Below, one piece after another: positions 1 through 12,250 of a stretch of 64,000 nt of DNA. Source of the DNA: Trichinella spiralis (taxonomy: Eukaryota; Nematoda; Enoplea; Trichinellida; Trichinellidae); NCBI GenBank assembly GCA_000181795.3, contig CM012953.1:8390893-8454892 (forward strand), read 5' to 3'. The notes below the pieces were generated by a model. The model did not search any database, was not told where the DNA came from, and worked only from the letters and a program-made list of their open reading frames with translations. Made by a program: the position numbers and the translations under genes. Position 1 is the first letter of the stretch; every line of letters begins with the position of its first letter.

Positions 1-1230
1 ATAATATGATGTGAACCCCAGAAACTGTCTCACCTCAAAGACGTACTATGGGGTTCTCCATTCGTTAACTACTCATGTCTTCTCCAGGTCAGTGGCTATC
101 CCTCTTTCTGAAATTCAGCGTCGAAGAAAATTTACGTTCCTTTACATGAAATGACATTTCCGCGGGTTCAATATAAGGCCAATGTTCTTTACCCTCTCCA
201 GTACTTCCCGCAAGCGTGAGAGATGTTCCCCTTCTGTTTTTCTGAAAACGATAATGTCGTCCAAGTAGATGAATCAGGATTTCCATTGGAGTTCACGGAG
301 GGCCATCTCCATTAGCCGTCGGAATGTTGCAGGTGCGTTACATAGACCAAAGGGCATCACGCGGATCTGATATAGACCGAAAGACGCGATTTTTTCTTTG
401 TTGACCGGTGCTATTTCTACTTACCAATATCCTGATGCGAAGTCTAGTGTCAGAACCATCTTGTTCTGGTGAGGGGGTCTAACGTGTCATCGATGCGCGG
501 CAGTGTCTGGGCGTCCTTTATGGTAACGTCGTTGAGCTGGCGGAAATCGACAGAAAATATGATAGAGTCATCTTTCTATCTGACCGAAACAACAGCAGCT
601 CCCCAAAGACTCGATGATGGTTCGATAACTTTGCGATGTTGCATGTCCTCCATTAGGCAGCGTACTTCCTCTCTCTGATGTTGCGGAAGTCTTCTCAGTG
701 GCATTTTGACGGGTTGCGCGCTACCGGTGTTCATATGAAGCTTAATGAGGTGCGTTTGGCTGAGGTCGTCTGCCGAGAGAGTGGTTACTTGCTGATGTTC
801 CATCAACAGATCTCATAGTGCTTCTTCGTGTGTTGGTGATAATTCTGATGTTAGAGGCAATTTGTTTTTATCTTTCTTGTCTGTTAGTATTGTTTGTACT
901 TACCATAACTTTTGCAGCTGCCATATCTACCGTTCTGAACGGTGTCAGGTCGGCTAATGCTGTGCTTTTGAACAACGTTATTGGCGTTCCATTTGGGTTT
1001 AAGATTTTAACGACTAGCTGTTCTTCTTTAACCGTGCTTTTGGAACGCGCGGCAAGAACTAAAAGCTTTCCGAATAGTCCTGCATTCGGTTCGAAAAGCC
1101 TTTTATACTCATCAATACGTTTATTATTCCAAGTACACAAAACTCACAATTTTCAGAAAGTGTCACATTCGATGCCAGAGCGCCAAGTTGCGGAAGGCTC
1201 GGGTGATGTCACCTAGACTCGGCCGCTTTA
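1..1230 (-). mobile_element. Ty3/gypsy LTR retrotransposon pol fossil (partial)
   Basis: On the minus strand the stretch encodes recognisable pieces of a Ty3/gypsy (Metaviridae) polyprotein: the region between protease and reverse transcriptase (about 868-1140), the start of reverse transcriptase (about 576-806), a segment with the LDFASGYW signature near 440, and the YLDD catalytic box near 265. It runs off the left edge, so the rest of pol lies outside the window. No gag, integrase or terminal repeat is seen here. The copy is broken by several disruptions and looks old. Family assignment rests on RT motif order and is firm; the subfamily is not resolved. Confidence 0.85.
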
Positions 1231-2493
1231 TTGTCTATTACAGTGTAACAACTATTACAGATACTAAAATAAAAAACAGTCGTTTTGATGATGTCCAGCA
1301 CCATGCACTGTTATTAGCAGATATATATTAAATCAGATAATAGTGAAATTCATCAGACCAAAATCGTGATGAATAATGATTCAGAATGGCAGAAAAACAC
1401 TGTGCAATTACAGAATAACGGTCAGCATGTCATTAAGGTAAAAAATGGAATGAATGGCTGAAGAATGTGATTGAACGCCGTCACAAAGCCTGACTGAAGG
1501 TTAAGATTAAAGATAAAGAATGGGATTAAAGCAATAGTGCCAGAGTGGAACCGGGGCATTAGCAGAGTTGAGAGTGCAAGTATATGGTGCCTCAGTTGGT
1601 CAGTTTTGTTTGTGTTTTACGCATATGCATGTGTGTTCAGCACTACTTAATAAAGCTCTCCTAACAATGGTGCAAAAGCTACTAAGTGCTATCTAACATA
1701 AACAATTATCAGTGAGCAAATAAGCAAATTTATAATCACAAGAAATGATAAAGCCAAGAGTGTTACACTAATTAATTAGTTACTTTTACTGATTGCAATC
1801 AGTATTAAAATGTTATCAGGATGTGCTTTAACAACAAGGCAATATGTTGTATGAGCGCAGTTTACCCTCAGAAATGCAGTGCGCTAAAATAAAATTTTGA
1901 AAGCATGGCAAAATATGAAGATATAATATTCAAAAGGACGCAATATTATTACAATGCAAGGTATACTAAGAATTTGCTCACTTTCTGAATTATTCAACAA
2001 TAAATAATTTAAAAAATTTAATTAAAACTTTTTTTAATTCCATTGATCAATTTCAAAATTACGTACTGCGTAAAGCAGCTAATTTTCAAAAAATAAACCG
2101 GTAATTCAGTCATTAATACAATAAAAGCACATAGTATGGCGCTCATAGAGAAGGAAAATGCGCGCTAATCATGAATAGGAAATTCTTTGTATAACACTGC
2201 ATTCAGTTCTGGCGTTTACTTCTCAGAATAAATTTAATAATTCTCAAATAATATTTGCCAAACTATTTGCTGAAGACTTAAAAATCAACATGAATATTGA
2301 AGAAAGACTATTGTTTATTTCGAAATCATGACAAAGTTTATTTCACCTGCATGTGAAAATAGAAATTAAAAGCCGAATTCTGTTTTTCATTGATAGCACT
2401 TCATTGTTGAAAGCATAATGAAACTCTGTATTCTTTGAAATAATTTTAATATAAAATTACCATCAAAAATAATAATTAGCATACGCATTAAGC
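1231..2493. other. Intergenic, AT-rich
   Basis: No reading frame or repeat supports a gene here. It lies between the gypsy fossil and the first exon of the serine protease, so the protease promoter should be near its right end. A short stretch around 1640-1665 has an AATAAA and could be a leftover of LTR sequence, but nothing confirms it. Confidence 0.6.
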
Positions 2494-5400
2494 ATGAAAC
2501 GCTGGCACCCCTTTGGCATACCTTTTCACAATGCATTTCTGTTGTTTTGTATTATTATTAAGGTATGGCATGATATCTAATATTCCTGAAATAACCTGAG
2601 CATTAATGTTTTTTATAGGAAACATTTTCACAGTATTGTGGAAATCCTTATTTTGAACCATATTTGACAAATCCACACTATCCGAACCAAATTGTTGGTG
2701 AATGGGTTGCAAGGCCATATTCATTTCCATGGACTGTTCATGTATTAGCTCATATTTCTGGATTCTGGTATGAATCTTGTGGAGGCAGTCTGATTTCTTT
2801 TGACTATACAAACGCCAGTGATACTGTCCTCACTTCATCCCATTGTGTTAGAGTAAAGTGAGAAATATTTTTATGCAAATTTACATTAGGCGAAATATAA
2901 ATTAGACTGGCAAAAACACCCATTATGTCGTTAATGCTTATTTAGTACATAAAATAAATTATATAGTATATATATAGTTAAGATAATAAAATGGAAATGT
3001 TTAATTGTTAATGCAAAAATGAATTGCAAGCTTTCATTTATATCTACCGTGTAAGTTTTGTAAAACAATATTTAAAGGAATATTTGAGGTAAATAAAATT
3101 TCTTTTGTGTTTAACAGTACTTAAAATGAACATTTTGTCAGCAATCGTCTTGTGGATGCAAATGCAATAACTGTGACAGCAGGTGCATTTAATATAAGGG
3201 AATTAAACGAACCCCACAGAGTCACTTCAAAAGTCCTGGCATACATGTCAGATAATTTTGGTGACGTCGGTAAACCAAATGACGTCGCTATGTTGCGTTT
3301 AAAAGTAAAGATTCCGCATTCTCACTACATCAGTTCAGTCTGTTTGCCATATCCATTCCAAGAGATACCATATGGAGAAACGTGTTTTCTTTCTGGTTGG
3401 GGTTTCACTAGAGGTAATTAAATTTCAAATTCAATTAATGCATTAATGTAATAAAGAAAGTACTTTTTGAAAAATCAGGAAGACCACTGTCTGAATTGCG
3501 TCAGGTTGGAATCCCAATTTTACGAAGCAGCAACTGCCGATTTACTGATGCGTATGATATTTTTTGCGCAGGTGATATGGGTGAAGGAAATTATTCTTTC
3601 CAAGTAAGCACTGTGAAATATTTTTAAAACTAAAGGAATGTAAAAGTACTTATTCATAAAAAATCAAAGAAATTGTTATTTAGATTGATTCGGGAGGACC
3701 TCTAGTTTGTAAATTAAATGATTCCTATGTTCAAATTGGCATAGTTAGTTTTGGTTACAACCATGCTGGAAAGCACCACCCTGGTATTTATTCAAAAGTT
3801 CCTTATTATTTGAATTGGATATACAATCAACTGTCATGGCTTCCTGATTCATTTAACTCTTCAGATATCGGAGGCGAAGGTAATGTAAATGAACTAACTT
3901 TTAAATTTAGTAATATGTGGTATTATAAACAAGTTATCACTTCATTTTTAATATTTACATAATGCTTGAATAATCGTGCATCTGCTTTCAGTTTTATATA
4001 AATTCACTATTAAACATAATTGTTCTACTTTATTAGAGAATTATTGCTGGCTTTAATACTAAAAAATCTAAATATGCGCTTTGAATAAGTAACTAAGCCC
4101 TTCACGCAGCTGCTCAATATTGTCAGTAAATAACATTTTGCCTCAAAAATAATGTTCATATTGCAACATTTTCAGAATCTGATTGTCCAGATGATTGTTA
4201 CCACCCTTGGCGATCCGTCTTCAAACATTTTAAACATCGCAAGGCGTCATTCCGTAATCATTTTTATTTTTTTTTGTAGATGTAAATTTACAATACATAA
4301 TTGTATATTAAAATAGGTGCTTTGTACATCAATTTTAGATGACGCATGGAAGAGCAAAAATTTCGGAAACGAAAACAGCTCTTTTTTCACAATTACTGTG
4401 GTCATTTCTAAACAAATCAATGCCTTTGTTCAGAAGTAGATCGTCTTTTATAAATAAAGTTAGCAATAGTTTTAAGGAAAAAAGCGGAATTTTAACTTAG
4501 CTAAATATAGAAATAATGCAATAATAATTAAATCATTTCTCTAAATAAAATGATCATTCCACCATTGAAAAGTAAAATACATTCAGATATAGAATCTTTG
4601 GAAAGTACTGAAGGTGATCCTAGTGATTGGTCTCCATATTCAACTAACCAGCATTACCAACTTGACCGTGAGGTCATAGAGTGAATTTTTCCAAGTCCCA
4701 ACTACTATTAAGATTTACTTGCTGCATTATCAACTTGCCATATTTTAGTTAGGCTTCACTTGCCATTATCTGACTATAAGTGCATTTTTCGATAATGTCG
4801 TTCCTGTGTCCCAGGTTGCCATTAGGTCGTTTATTTAAATGAAAAAAGTACTGTTTTGTCCCTCGTCAGACTGTCATGCATAATAATACATGTGCATGAT
4901 AAATCTTTTGGATACTATATGTGCCCCCCCCCTATAAATTAGACGCATCAACACTCCTGAATGCAGATATATATAATGCAGATATAGATAAAACAATGCA
5001 GTAGAATGATTCGCAGTTGGTGAACCTATAATTTTAAGTTATGCCACAGACACAGCTAATCACGGCGAGTTGACTGCTGTGGCGACTTGATTTTGACCCA
5101 TTCAGGTGAAAGTTATAACTGTAATCTTCAAAACTGAATTATTCTATTAGAATATCATAAAAATGAAGAGAGTTTATTTATTTAGGAAATCGTCCACCGT
5201 ATTCACATTCACTCAGACTTACAATGAATGAGAATCGTCCACCACCACCTCCAGATTCTCAAAATTTTGGTAAAGTTTAGATTAAAATATTCGTAAAAGT
5301 TTTACATTTTTTACAACTGTGAATGAAGGATGCCTTACTTTGCTGCAGTAACTGTATTTGTACAATACTGTATATATATATTTTTTTATTCATATTTTTT

Positions 5401-7644
5401 GTATGAAAAATGAATTATTTTTGACATCATTTTAAAACCGCATAAAATAAGTAAAAACCATTAGCAGAAGAAGTTTTAAGTTTTTTAATTTTTCAGTAAA
5501 TAATGTTTGTGTTAGACATCAACTGGGTGGAAACGGTCATTTACATTCAAATTTTAAAAATTCAGGTATTAAGAGTAGACGTTTTGTGAATAATTGATAA
5601 ATAAGTTTATTTCTTATCACATTTTTGTTATAACAGCAATGTTTTAGAAATATCAGTATAAAAAATAGATTTCATTAAGAAGATCAAATGTCAAATGTTT
5701 TTGAAAATTGACCACCAATGGATTTTATTATAGCAGTCCTTTTGTTGATAATTCAGGTTCACATTGCCAGAATACGAAACTATGTCATTTGATATCTGAA
5801 TGGATGTATAATTTTAGTCTGATGAATGCCATAAATAATTTTATTATCTGTATAAAATTATTGAAGTTCTTATTCTTTTTATTGAGAATATCCATTTCAT
5901 TTCCAAAATCTTTTTCTGTGAATGAAAATCGTCCACCTCTTCTGAATGATAGATATTCAAATAAAATGTGGATGAATGTATTTCAAAAAAAAATTACTTC
6001 ATAGTAAAGTATGATCTAACTAGTGATTTATCTAACTTTAATTGCATCAAAAAATTATGAAATAGGCTAATTAACTTTTGCTTTAGAAGCATGATCTCTT
6101 TGAAACTTAAAAAATGAAATCCACTGCTTAAATTTGTAAATGATCAATCATGTTTGTGCAGCAGGATTTTATTTTATTGCAACAAATTCATTTGAATTCA
6201 CAAGCGGCAGCAGCTGCTTTTTTAATTGTTTGGAACATTGTTTTTTTGACGCTCATAATGAAAAATTAGAGTTTAAAAAATGTTGAGCTGCTTTGACATG
6301 TTGTGTGCTAGAACATTTTTAAGTATTCTGCACTATTTTATATTATAGAAATATTTTAAAAATTAGTCGCATCTTTCATGTAAATGATGCTATGTTATTT
6401 TATATACAATAAAATACATTCAGATATGGAATCTTTGGAAAGTACTGAAGGTGATCCTAGTGATTGGTCTCCATATTCAACTAACCAGCATTACCAATCA
6501 AATTATGATGGATCTCAGACAGGCAAAGGTATTTACTTACATACACTCAAAATTACAAACGTGATAGGCCTAAAAACAGCTAATGAAGTAACAGCATGGC
6601 AGTAGTGGAGATAAAATTAAGTGTTTCATAAAAACATTAATAGCTAAACAAAAGATGCCGCATTCTTCATTGAAGCATTTTCATTTCAAAACAGCGGAAT
6701 AGATCAACTCACCGCATGATCAACTCGACACTTGACCGTGAGGTCATAGAGTGAATTTTTCCAAGTCCCAACTAGTATTAAGATTTACTTGCTGCATTAT
6801 CAACTTGCTATATTTTAGTTAGGCTTCACTTGCCATTATCTGACTATAAGTGCATTTTTCGATAATGTCGTTCCTGTGTCCCAGGTTGCCATTAGGTCGT
6901 TTATTTAAATGAAAAAAAGTACTGTTTTGTCCCTCGTCAGACTGTCATGCATAGTAATACATGTGCATGATAAATCTTTTGGATACTATATGTGCCCCCC
7001 CCCCTATAAATTAGACGCATCAACACTCCTGAATGCAGATATATATAATGCGGATATAGATAAAACAATGCAGTAGAATGATTCGCAGTTGGTGAACCTA
7101 TAATTTTAAGTTATGCCACAGACACAGCTAATCACGGCGAGTTGACTGCTGCGGCGACTTGATTTAGACCCATTCATATAAAAGTTATATCTGTAATCTT
7201 CAAAACTGAATTATTCTATTAGAATATCATAAAAATGAAGAGAGTTTATTTATTTAGGAAATCGTCCACCGTATTCACATTCACACAGACCTACAATGAA
7301 TGAGAATCGTCCACCACCACCTCCAGATTCTCAAAATTTTGGTAAGTAAAAGTTTTACATCCTTTACAACTGTGAATGAAAGATGCCTTACTTTGCTGCA
7401 GTAACTGTATTTGTACAATACTGTATATATGTATTTTATTCATATTTTTTGTATGAAAAATGAATTATTTTTGACATTATTTTAAAACCGCATAAAATAA
7501 GTAAAAGCCATTAACAGAGGAAGTTTTAAGTTTTTTAATTTTTCAGTAAATAATGTTTGTGTTAGACATCAACTGGGTGGAAACGGTCATTTACATTCAA
7601 ATTTTAGAAATTTAGGTATTGAGAGTAGAAGTTCATTCATTTGA
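2494..7644 (+). CDS. Secreted trypsin-like serine protease with modular C-terminal tail
   Basis: An S1-family endopeptidase. Exons: 2494-2562, 2619-2857, 3142-3413, 3479-3603, 3684-3879, then either 4176-4279 (short end) or tail exons such as 6424-6528, 7258-7341 and 7547-7644. Phases agree at every join. The start MKRWHPF is followed by a hydrophobic stretch (FLLFCIII), a likely signal peptide. The activation site reads NQ-IVGE, and the S1 catalytic triad appears as SSHC (His), NDVAMLRL (Asp) and IDSGGPL (Ser), so activity is plausible. The substrate pocket was not assigned. Exons 1-5 plus the short end give about 334 aa; exons 1-5 plus the second-copy tail give about 395 aa. The tail is Asn/Pro/Ser/His-rich (NENRPPPPPDSQN). 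The 56-nt intron 1 and the GTGAGA donor of exon 2 were chosen because only they keep frame. The protease core is secure; which tail exons are used needs transcripts. Confidence 0.85.
4176..4458 (+). other. Alternative short 3' end of the serine protease
   Basis: An acceptor (ACATTTTCAG) in phase 1 opens an exon that adds a Cys-containing tail (ESDCPDDCYHPWRS, then basic residues) and ends at TAG 4277-4279. An AATAAA lies at 4453-4458, about 175 nt downstream. Because preceding exon 5 also ends in phase 1, the transcript can either end here or skip to the tail exons further on. This is inferred from sequence only. Confidence 0.5.
4574..6412 (+). repeat. Tandem duplication unit A in the protease tail region
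   Basis: First of two direct copies of the tail-exon segment (second copy 6413-7820). It holds a copy of the DMESLESTEGD exon (from 4587), the NRPPYSHS exon (5186-5269) and the NNVCVRHQLGG exon (5497-5565). Compared with unit B it lacks about 233 bp across the 3' part of the first exon and its donor, so that exon now reads to a TGA at 4682-4684. It also carries about 600 bp (roughly 5,580-6,185) absent from unit B, including a diverged extra relative of the NRPP exon near 5916-5960. Both units end with the same sequence (6186-6400 in A, 7633-7815 in B). Sequence identity between the copies is very high. Confidence 0.85.
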
Positions 7645-7820
7645 ATTCATAAGCGGCAGCAGTTGCTTTTTTAATTGTTTGGAATATTGTTTTTTTGATG
7701 CTCTAAATGAAAAATTAGAGTTTTAAAAATGTTGAACTGCTTTGACATGTTGTGTGCTAGAACATTTTTTAGTCGCATCTTTCATGTAAAGGATGCTATG
7801 TTAGTTTATAATTCAGTTTT
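6413..7820 (+). repeat. Tandem duplication unit B in the protease tail region
   Basis: Second direct copy. Intact symmetric exons: 6424-6528 (105 nt, DMESLESTEGDPSDW...), 7258-7341 (84 nt, GNRPPYSHS...) and 7547 onward (NNVCVRHQLGGNGH...). All begin and end in phase 1. The last can read through its donor position to a TGA at 7642-7644. It shares poly-C (7000 region), poly-A and non-coding intron sequence with unit A, so the duplication covered introns as well as exons. Confidence 0.85.
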
Positions 7821-10686
7821 ATAGATTTTAACTGTTGATTTTAATTCAGTTTTTCACATGCTGTGGTGCATTTTATTTCAACTTTCTGAATTTTGTGAGT
7901 CATGAGATTTTTACACTTTAAGCATATGTACATTTTAAATGATTTACTTATATGCTGATATGTGCATGTAAGCTGCACTCATCATTTCCATGTTATTGCT
8001 TTGTTATTTACCAGTTATTTTGCAAAAATGATCATAACTTACTGAAATGAATTTTAGACTCTTTTTACTGAAGCCATGCAGCTTTGCGGCATTGTCATTC
8101 TTTAGTTTTGACGGAGCGCAAGCATCACTCCAATACAATTATATATAAGGAATGGACTTTTAAAAGAATTAGCAATTAATATAATTCTGTTTGTTTTTAA
8201 AATGCATTGTATGTTAATAAAATGAATTGCATCACTTGATAGCAATAGCAAAAGGAATGGTAAAAAAAGCACTTTCTTTAAATTGATTGCACGCATACAT
8301 CACTGTGGAATCCAGCGATACTGTACTCTCAATGCCTGCAAATCAACTTTGCGTCAATTTGGAAATGGTGATTCGCCTTGGACCATCAACATAATGAAAT
8401 CTTACGAATCATATTGTGTGCTGGTTCACTGGGTGGCACAAGTCAGCGTATTTTGATCTTCCTTACCCACTGAAGCTGGTTGAACAACAGAGCATGGTCC
8501 TATATAAAGATCTGTGGACCAGACTCAAAAATGTCAGTGCGTGAAGTGTGTGTAGTGTGTAGTGCGAGTGTGTGTAAAGTATATGAGCGTAAACGAAGTG
8601 AGATAGAGATTCGCAGACCAAATTCACGATCTTGACGTTGTGGCTATCCTTTCATTTGAATTATGTTCGTCTTGTCCTGAATCAAAATAAAAATGATCAC
8701 CTTCCAAATGTGTGTGACTGTTCTTTTTTGTGACGACCGACTCTTCGATTTGGCTTTGAGCCGAATTGAACTACGCGCGCAAGCCATCCAAAGCAGTCCA
8801 ATTCCAGTTAGCATTAATTTTGTTGCCATCATATTAATTGTTAAATAATAATACTGAAATTTTGAAAACAGCTCTTATTACGTGAATACTCTTAATTATA
8901 TAACTCTGCGTTTGTGAACACATGAGCACGAATGCACTTACTTGAATGTTCCTTATTCTATGTATTCATCATTTAAAAAATTAATCATTTTTTACATAAA
9001 ATTTGTAAATTTGAAATTCATGAAATTCATTATTTGAAAGCAGAATTATACGTATCTGAAAAATTCCACCACAAGATGCTTAAATGGCAATTTTTGCATT
9101 TTCATATTCAAATTTAGATAATTTTGCACCCCACTGCAAAAACAGATGCTTTCTTACCACAAAGGCATAGAAAATTATTTGCATCATATGGAAAGGATAT
9201 GATACTGATCACCATGAAACATCAGTTTATGATTTGAAATGGAAATATTGCAATGAGAACCATCAGTTAGTTAGTCATCAGTGATATACTTGAAACAAAT
9301 TTGAATTGCTCATTCAGTCATCAGGATACTTCATATTTTTGCTTATTAGTATTCAGCAATAAATTTATTTATAAAATACAGTTTTTTGCATTTCCTAATT
9401 GTTCTTTTCTGACTGAAATATATCAAGAAAACTGCAGATTATGAAATCGCGATAATTAGAAAGCATATCTGTGCTTGTATCCCTTACGCTGCCAATGGCG
9501 TATTCGTGGAGATGCCGTCCATTTTATTATCGGCATCTGCGAAGCGATTAAATATCGATTAAATATATTGATGAATAAATTTACATGTCTGATTATTTTC
9601 TTACTTTTAAAACATCTCCAATGTAATCAGCAAAAAAGCTTGTTAAATTTATTTACCAGATATTTAGAGAAATTGAGAAAACTTGCGAATCTCCAAAATA
9701 CTCATTCCTGATATTATTATGTAGGTGACGTTACGCTAAATTTGATGATATATCATTTGTCACATAAAAGTTATTTTATGCCTAGTAACTATTTTTTGAA
9801 CTGTTAGTGTCGAAATTCAACTGTTCAAAAACATGGCCAAAAAGCCTTGTTTGCGATTGCAATTCCCGTAAGATGTGATAAGATGCGAATTTAATTCGAT
9901 ATCAATCAATGCAAAAATAAATATTATGTGGATTTATGAACCCACAGGTGATAAGTATTGTAATATGTAGAGTTTTTTTCTTATAGGACCAAATATGGTG
10001 GAGGTACATCGACACGTGTTGGCGCTTGCAGATGGCTGCTCAGCTTTTTGATTCAGAAGTGATTTTTTCCACATAAATCTCTGTTTGCTGAAAGTATGCC
10101 ACTTATTAAATAAATATTCGCTGAAAATTGCCATCATTGCTGCACTGCATTAGTTGTTCATTTTTGGTGCTGCACTTCAACAAATACGTTGTAAATGCGG
10201 TTAAATTACAAGCATCAATTGGAAAATTTACGACTCTGCGTTTGATTAAACGCAACTGCTTGATGTTTTAAAGACAAATTTTCTTGCGGTTACATTTTTG
10301 AGTATAATTAATTATATTTATCCATCTTCTTATCATAGCTAAAAAATGTTCATATCATAACTTTAAGCTAAGCTAACTCGGTTTATTGCTTGCATACTAT
10401 TCGGCATTTTATAGAACTTATTCCAAAGCTTGCTTTCTATTAATTTATTTGTTAATTTGATGAAGCTATACATATATTTCAGTGGTAAAAATTTATTCAG
10501 TGGTAAAAAGTATAATACAATGCAGACAATAAAATACAATACTATATAATACAATACAATGCAATATAATATACTATAATACAAACAAAGAAAACTGCAC
10601 AAAGAATAAGAAAATACAAAATAATGGAGCAGAAAAGGTGGCACCCAGAAATTCATCGGCTCAGGAACATCATACGCAACAGCTCT
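7821..10686. other. Intergenic; no supported gene
   Basis: Mostly AT-rich with no coding frame I trust. The part 8300-8850 is GC-richer, with a TATATAAAG near 8500 and an AATAAA near 8685, an arrangement seen in LTRs, but I could not find paired ends or a target-site duplication. A stretch at 10511-10585 is a low-complexity AATACAAT-type repeat. Confidence 0.5.
10511..10585. repeat. AATACAAT-type simple repeat
   Basis: An imperfect tandem run of ATAAT/ACAAT words. It produces a long meaningless frame on the minus strand, rich in Tyr, Ile and Val. Confidence 0.8.
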
Positions 10687-11499
10687 TTAAAACTGCTCCA
10701 TTGTACGCGTACCGTCATCGTATTCTGCAGTCTGTGCAGTTATGCGTAACTGCACTTCTTCATATTTATTGTTTTTTACCCGTAAATCATTGGCGGTAAC
10801 ACGTCCTGATGTCGCTTGCTGAATCAACGTTTCCTTTAATCCCTGCACATCGATCAGCAAACAGATCAGTTCGTAAAAGCTAAGGTGACGTTTTCCTGCT
10901 AGCCGGTTCATTTTGAAGTGTCAGCCTTCTAAATGATTGTTTGTGCATGTCTGTACATTATATACATTCCAGAGGGGCAGCTTGTTAGGGGTCATCCATT
11001 TTCTTCGGAAGTAATCAAGCAAGGCTGCTAATGAAACCGTAACATCTGTGCCAAGCAGATCCATGATATCAGGTACTTCAGGAAGCAGCAAAAATGCTGT
11101 TGCCACCAGCATTTTGATCTTTTTCTTTGTTTCCACTTCATGAAGGTACCTTGTCCGCAATATAAGATCTGCCACCTTCCGCAGAACTGCTTAGCAGAAA
11201 TGAAAGTAGCAGCCTTGGACGTGGATCCCCGGAAACGATCCCTGCACTGCAGGGATGAGGGCGGTCTCAAAGTCGCAAATGATGGTTTGTGGCTGAAGGA
11301 CAACCCCTAACGCTGCCGCTTTTGCAATTAAATTATCGAATATTTCACAATAAGTAGCTAAGTCTTTTCTAACAGTCAGACTATATACAAGGGGAATTAA
11401 TTTCGATTTTTTAAATACATGAATGGTGAACAGCTGCTGGTACCATTCAGGAACAATTTTAAATGTTCCATCCATGCACCAGACGGATTCTGCAGTCAA
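10687..11499 (-). mobile_element. Decayed MULE (Mutator-like) transposase
   Basis: One minus-strand frame reads as the catalytic part of a MULE transposase, interrupted by two in-frame stops (TAA 11191-11193 and TGA 10921-10923). Visible signatures in order: CMDGTFKIVPE (first Asp), a LIPLVYSLT strand, TIICDFETALIPA (second Asp), GCYFHFC (the CxxH-type box) and TNNHLEG (the usual TNNxxEGxH motif, where the TGA takes the place of the usual Trp). About 270 codons remain, ending in a TAA at 10687. The N-terminal zinc-finger part is missing: the frame loses MULE similarity at about 11500, where a BEL/Pao remnant begins. No terminal inverted repeats were found. It is inactive as it stands. Confidence 0.85.
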
Positions 11500-11504
11500 T
11501 TCAG

Positions 11505-12250
11505 TTTCTTTTTATTTGATCTTTAAGAACATGCATCTCGTTTTGAAATACTTCTGCCTGCAGAACTTTTAATCAACATTCGACTGCTGCTACCATCTCG
11601 TTGCTCGTCATGTTATTTAAACTTGTATTTTCTTTAAATCTTCTATGAAACCAACAATAACATGCAGTTATTCTTATTATTAAGTTCAGTTTCCAGATTT
11701 CTCTAAAAACACATATCCAATCCAATTCTTTTTGTTCGTCTCTTTGTTGGAATGGTCTATCGATCATCCTCAGTATTTTGTCTCGGATATCATTCTCTAG
11801 GCCTCTCTTCTCTCGCTAACCAAACAAGAGCATTCCACCATTCATTGAAATTTGTTTGTTTTCTCATTGAAACTGCTCTAGTTATCATGTCTGCTGAAAT
11901 GCCTTGAAATGACCAATAACTCAAATTTGCTGATCCAACCATTTCCGATGTTCATTTTCCCCAAACACCTTCCAATTTATAGAAGAGCATCTGATCCAAC
12001 ATAAAGTAATCTAGCAATCATTCCAACAATATACTTTTCCTTTTCCAATCGTTAAATCGACAGTATTTCTCTGAATAGGGCATAATACTGTAAACCAACT
12101 CTAACCATAGCAGTGTAACTTTTTAATAAGGTAACTTTATTCTGTTGATACCAGATCTATCAAACGTTGCTTTGAAGCGGCAGCCGTTCTGATGCAAGCA
12201 ATTCCACTATATGCTATTTTGATACCTCACTGAATGACAACCAGACTACA
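11505..12250 (-). mobile_element. BEL/Pao LTR retrotransposon pol fossil (partial)
   Basis: Minus-strand pieces resemble the RNase H to integrase part of BEL/Pao pol: the ADMITRAV word where the family has its NPAD-TRG box, then WWNALVWLARE matching the conserved WW-GP-WL box, and near 11580 a MTSNEMVAAVE segment followed by LKVLQAEVFQNE, which fits the LT-EL--AE block ahead of the integrase domain. It is broken, with several disruptions, and both ends are lost. It stops where the MULE starts, so one element was probably inserted into, or rearranged against, the other. It looks old. Confidence 0.65.

Noticed and set aside
9980-10060. Short plus-strand word VEVHRHVLALADGCSAF resembling a BTB domain strand, after a good acceptor
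   Set aside because: Only about 17 residues and a stop follows; no other BTB part is nearby.
10363-10656. Minus-strand frame rich in Tyr, Ile and Val
   Set aside because: Translation of an AATACAAT simple repeat.
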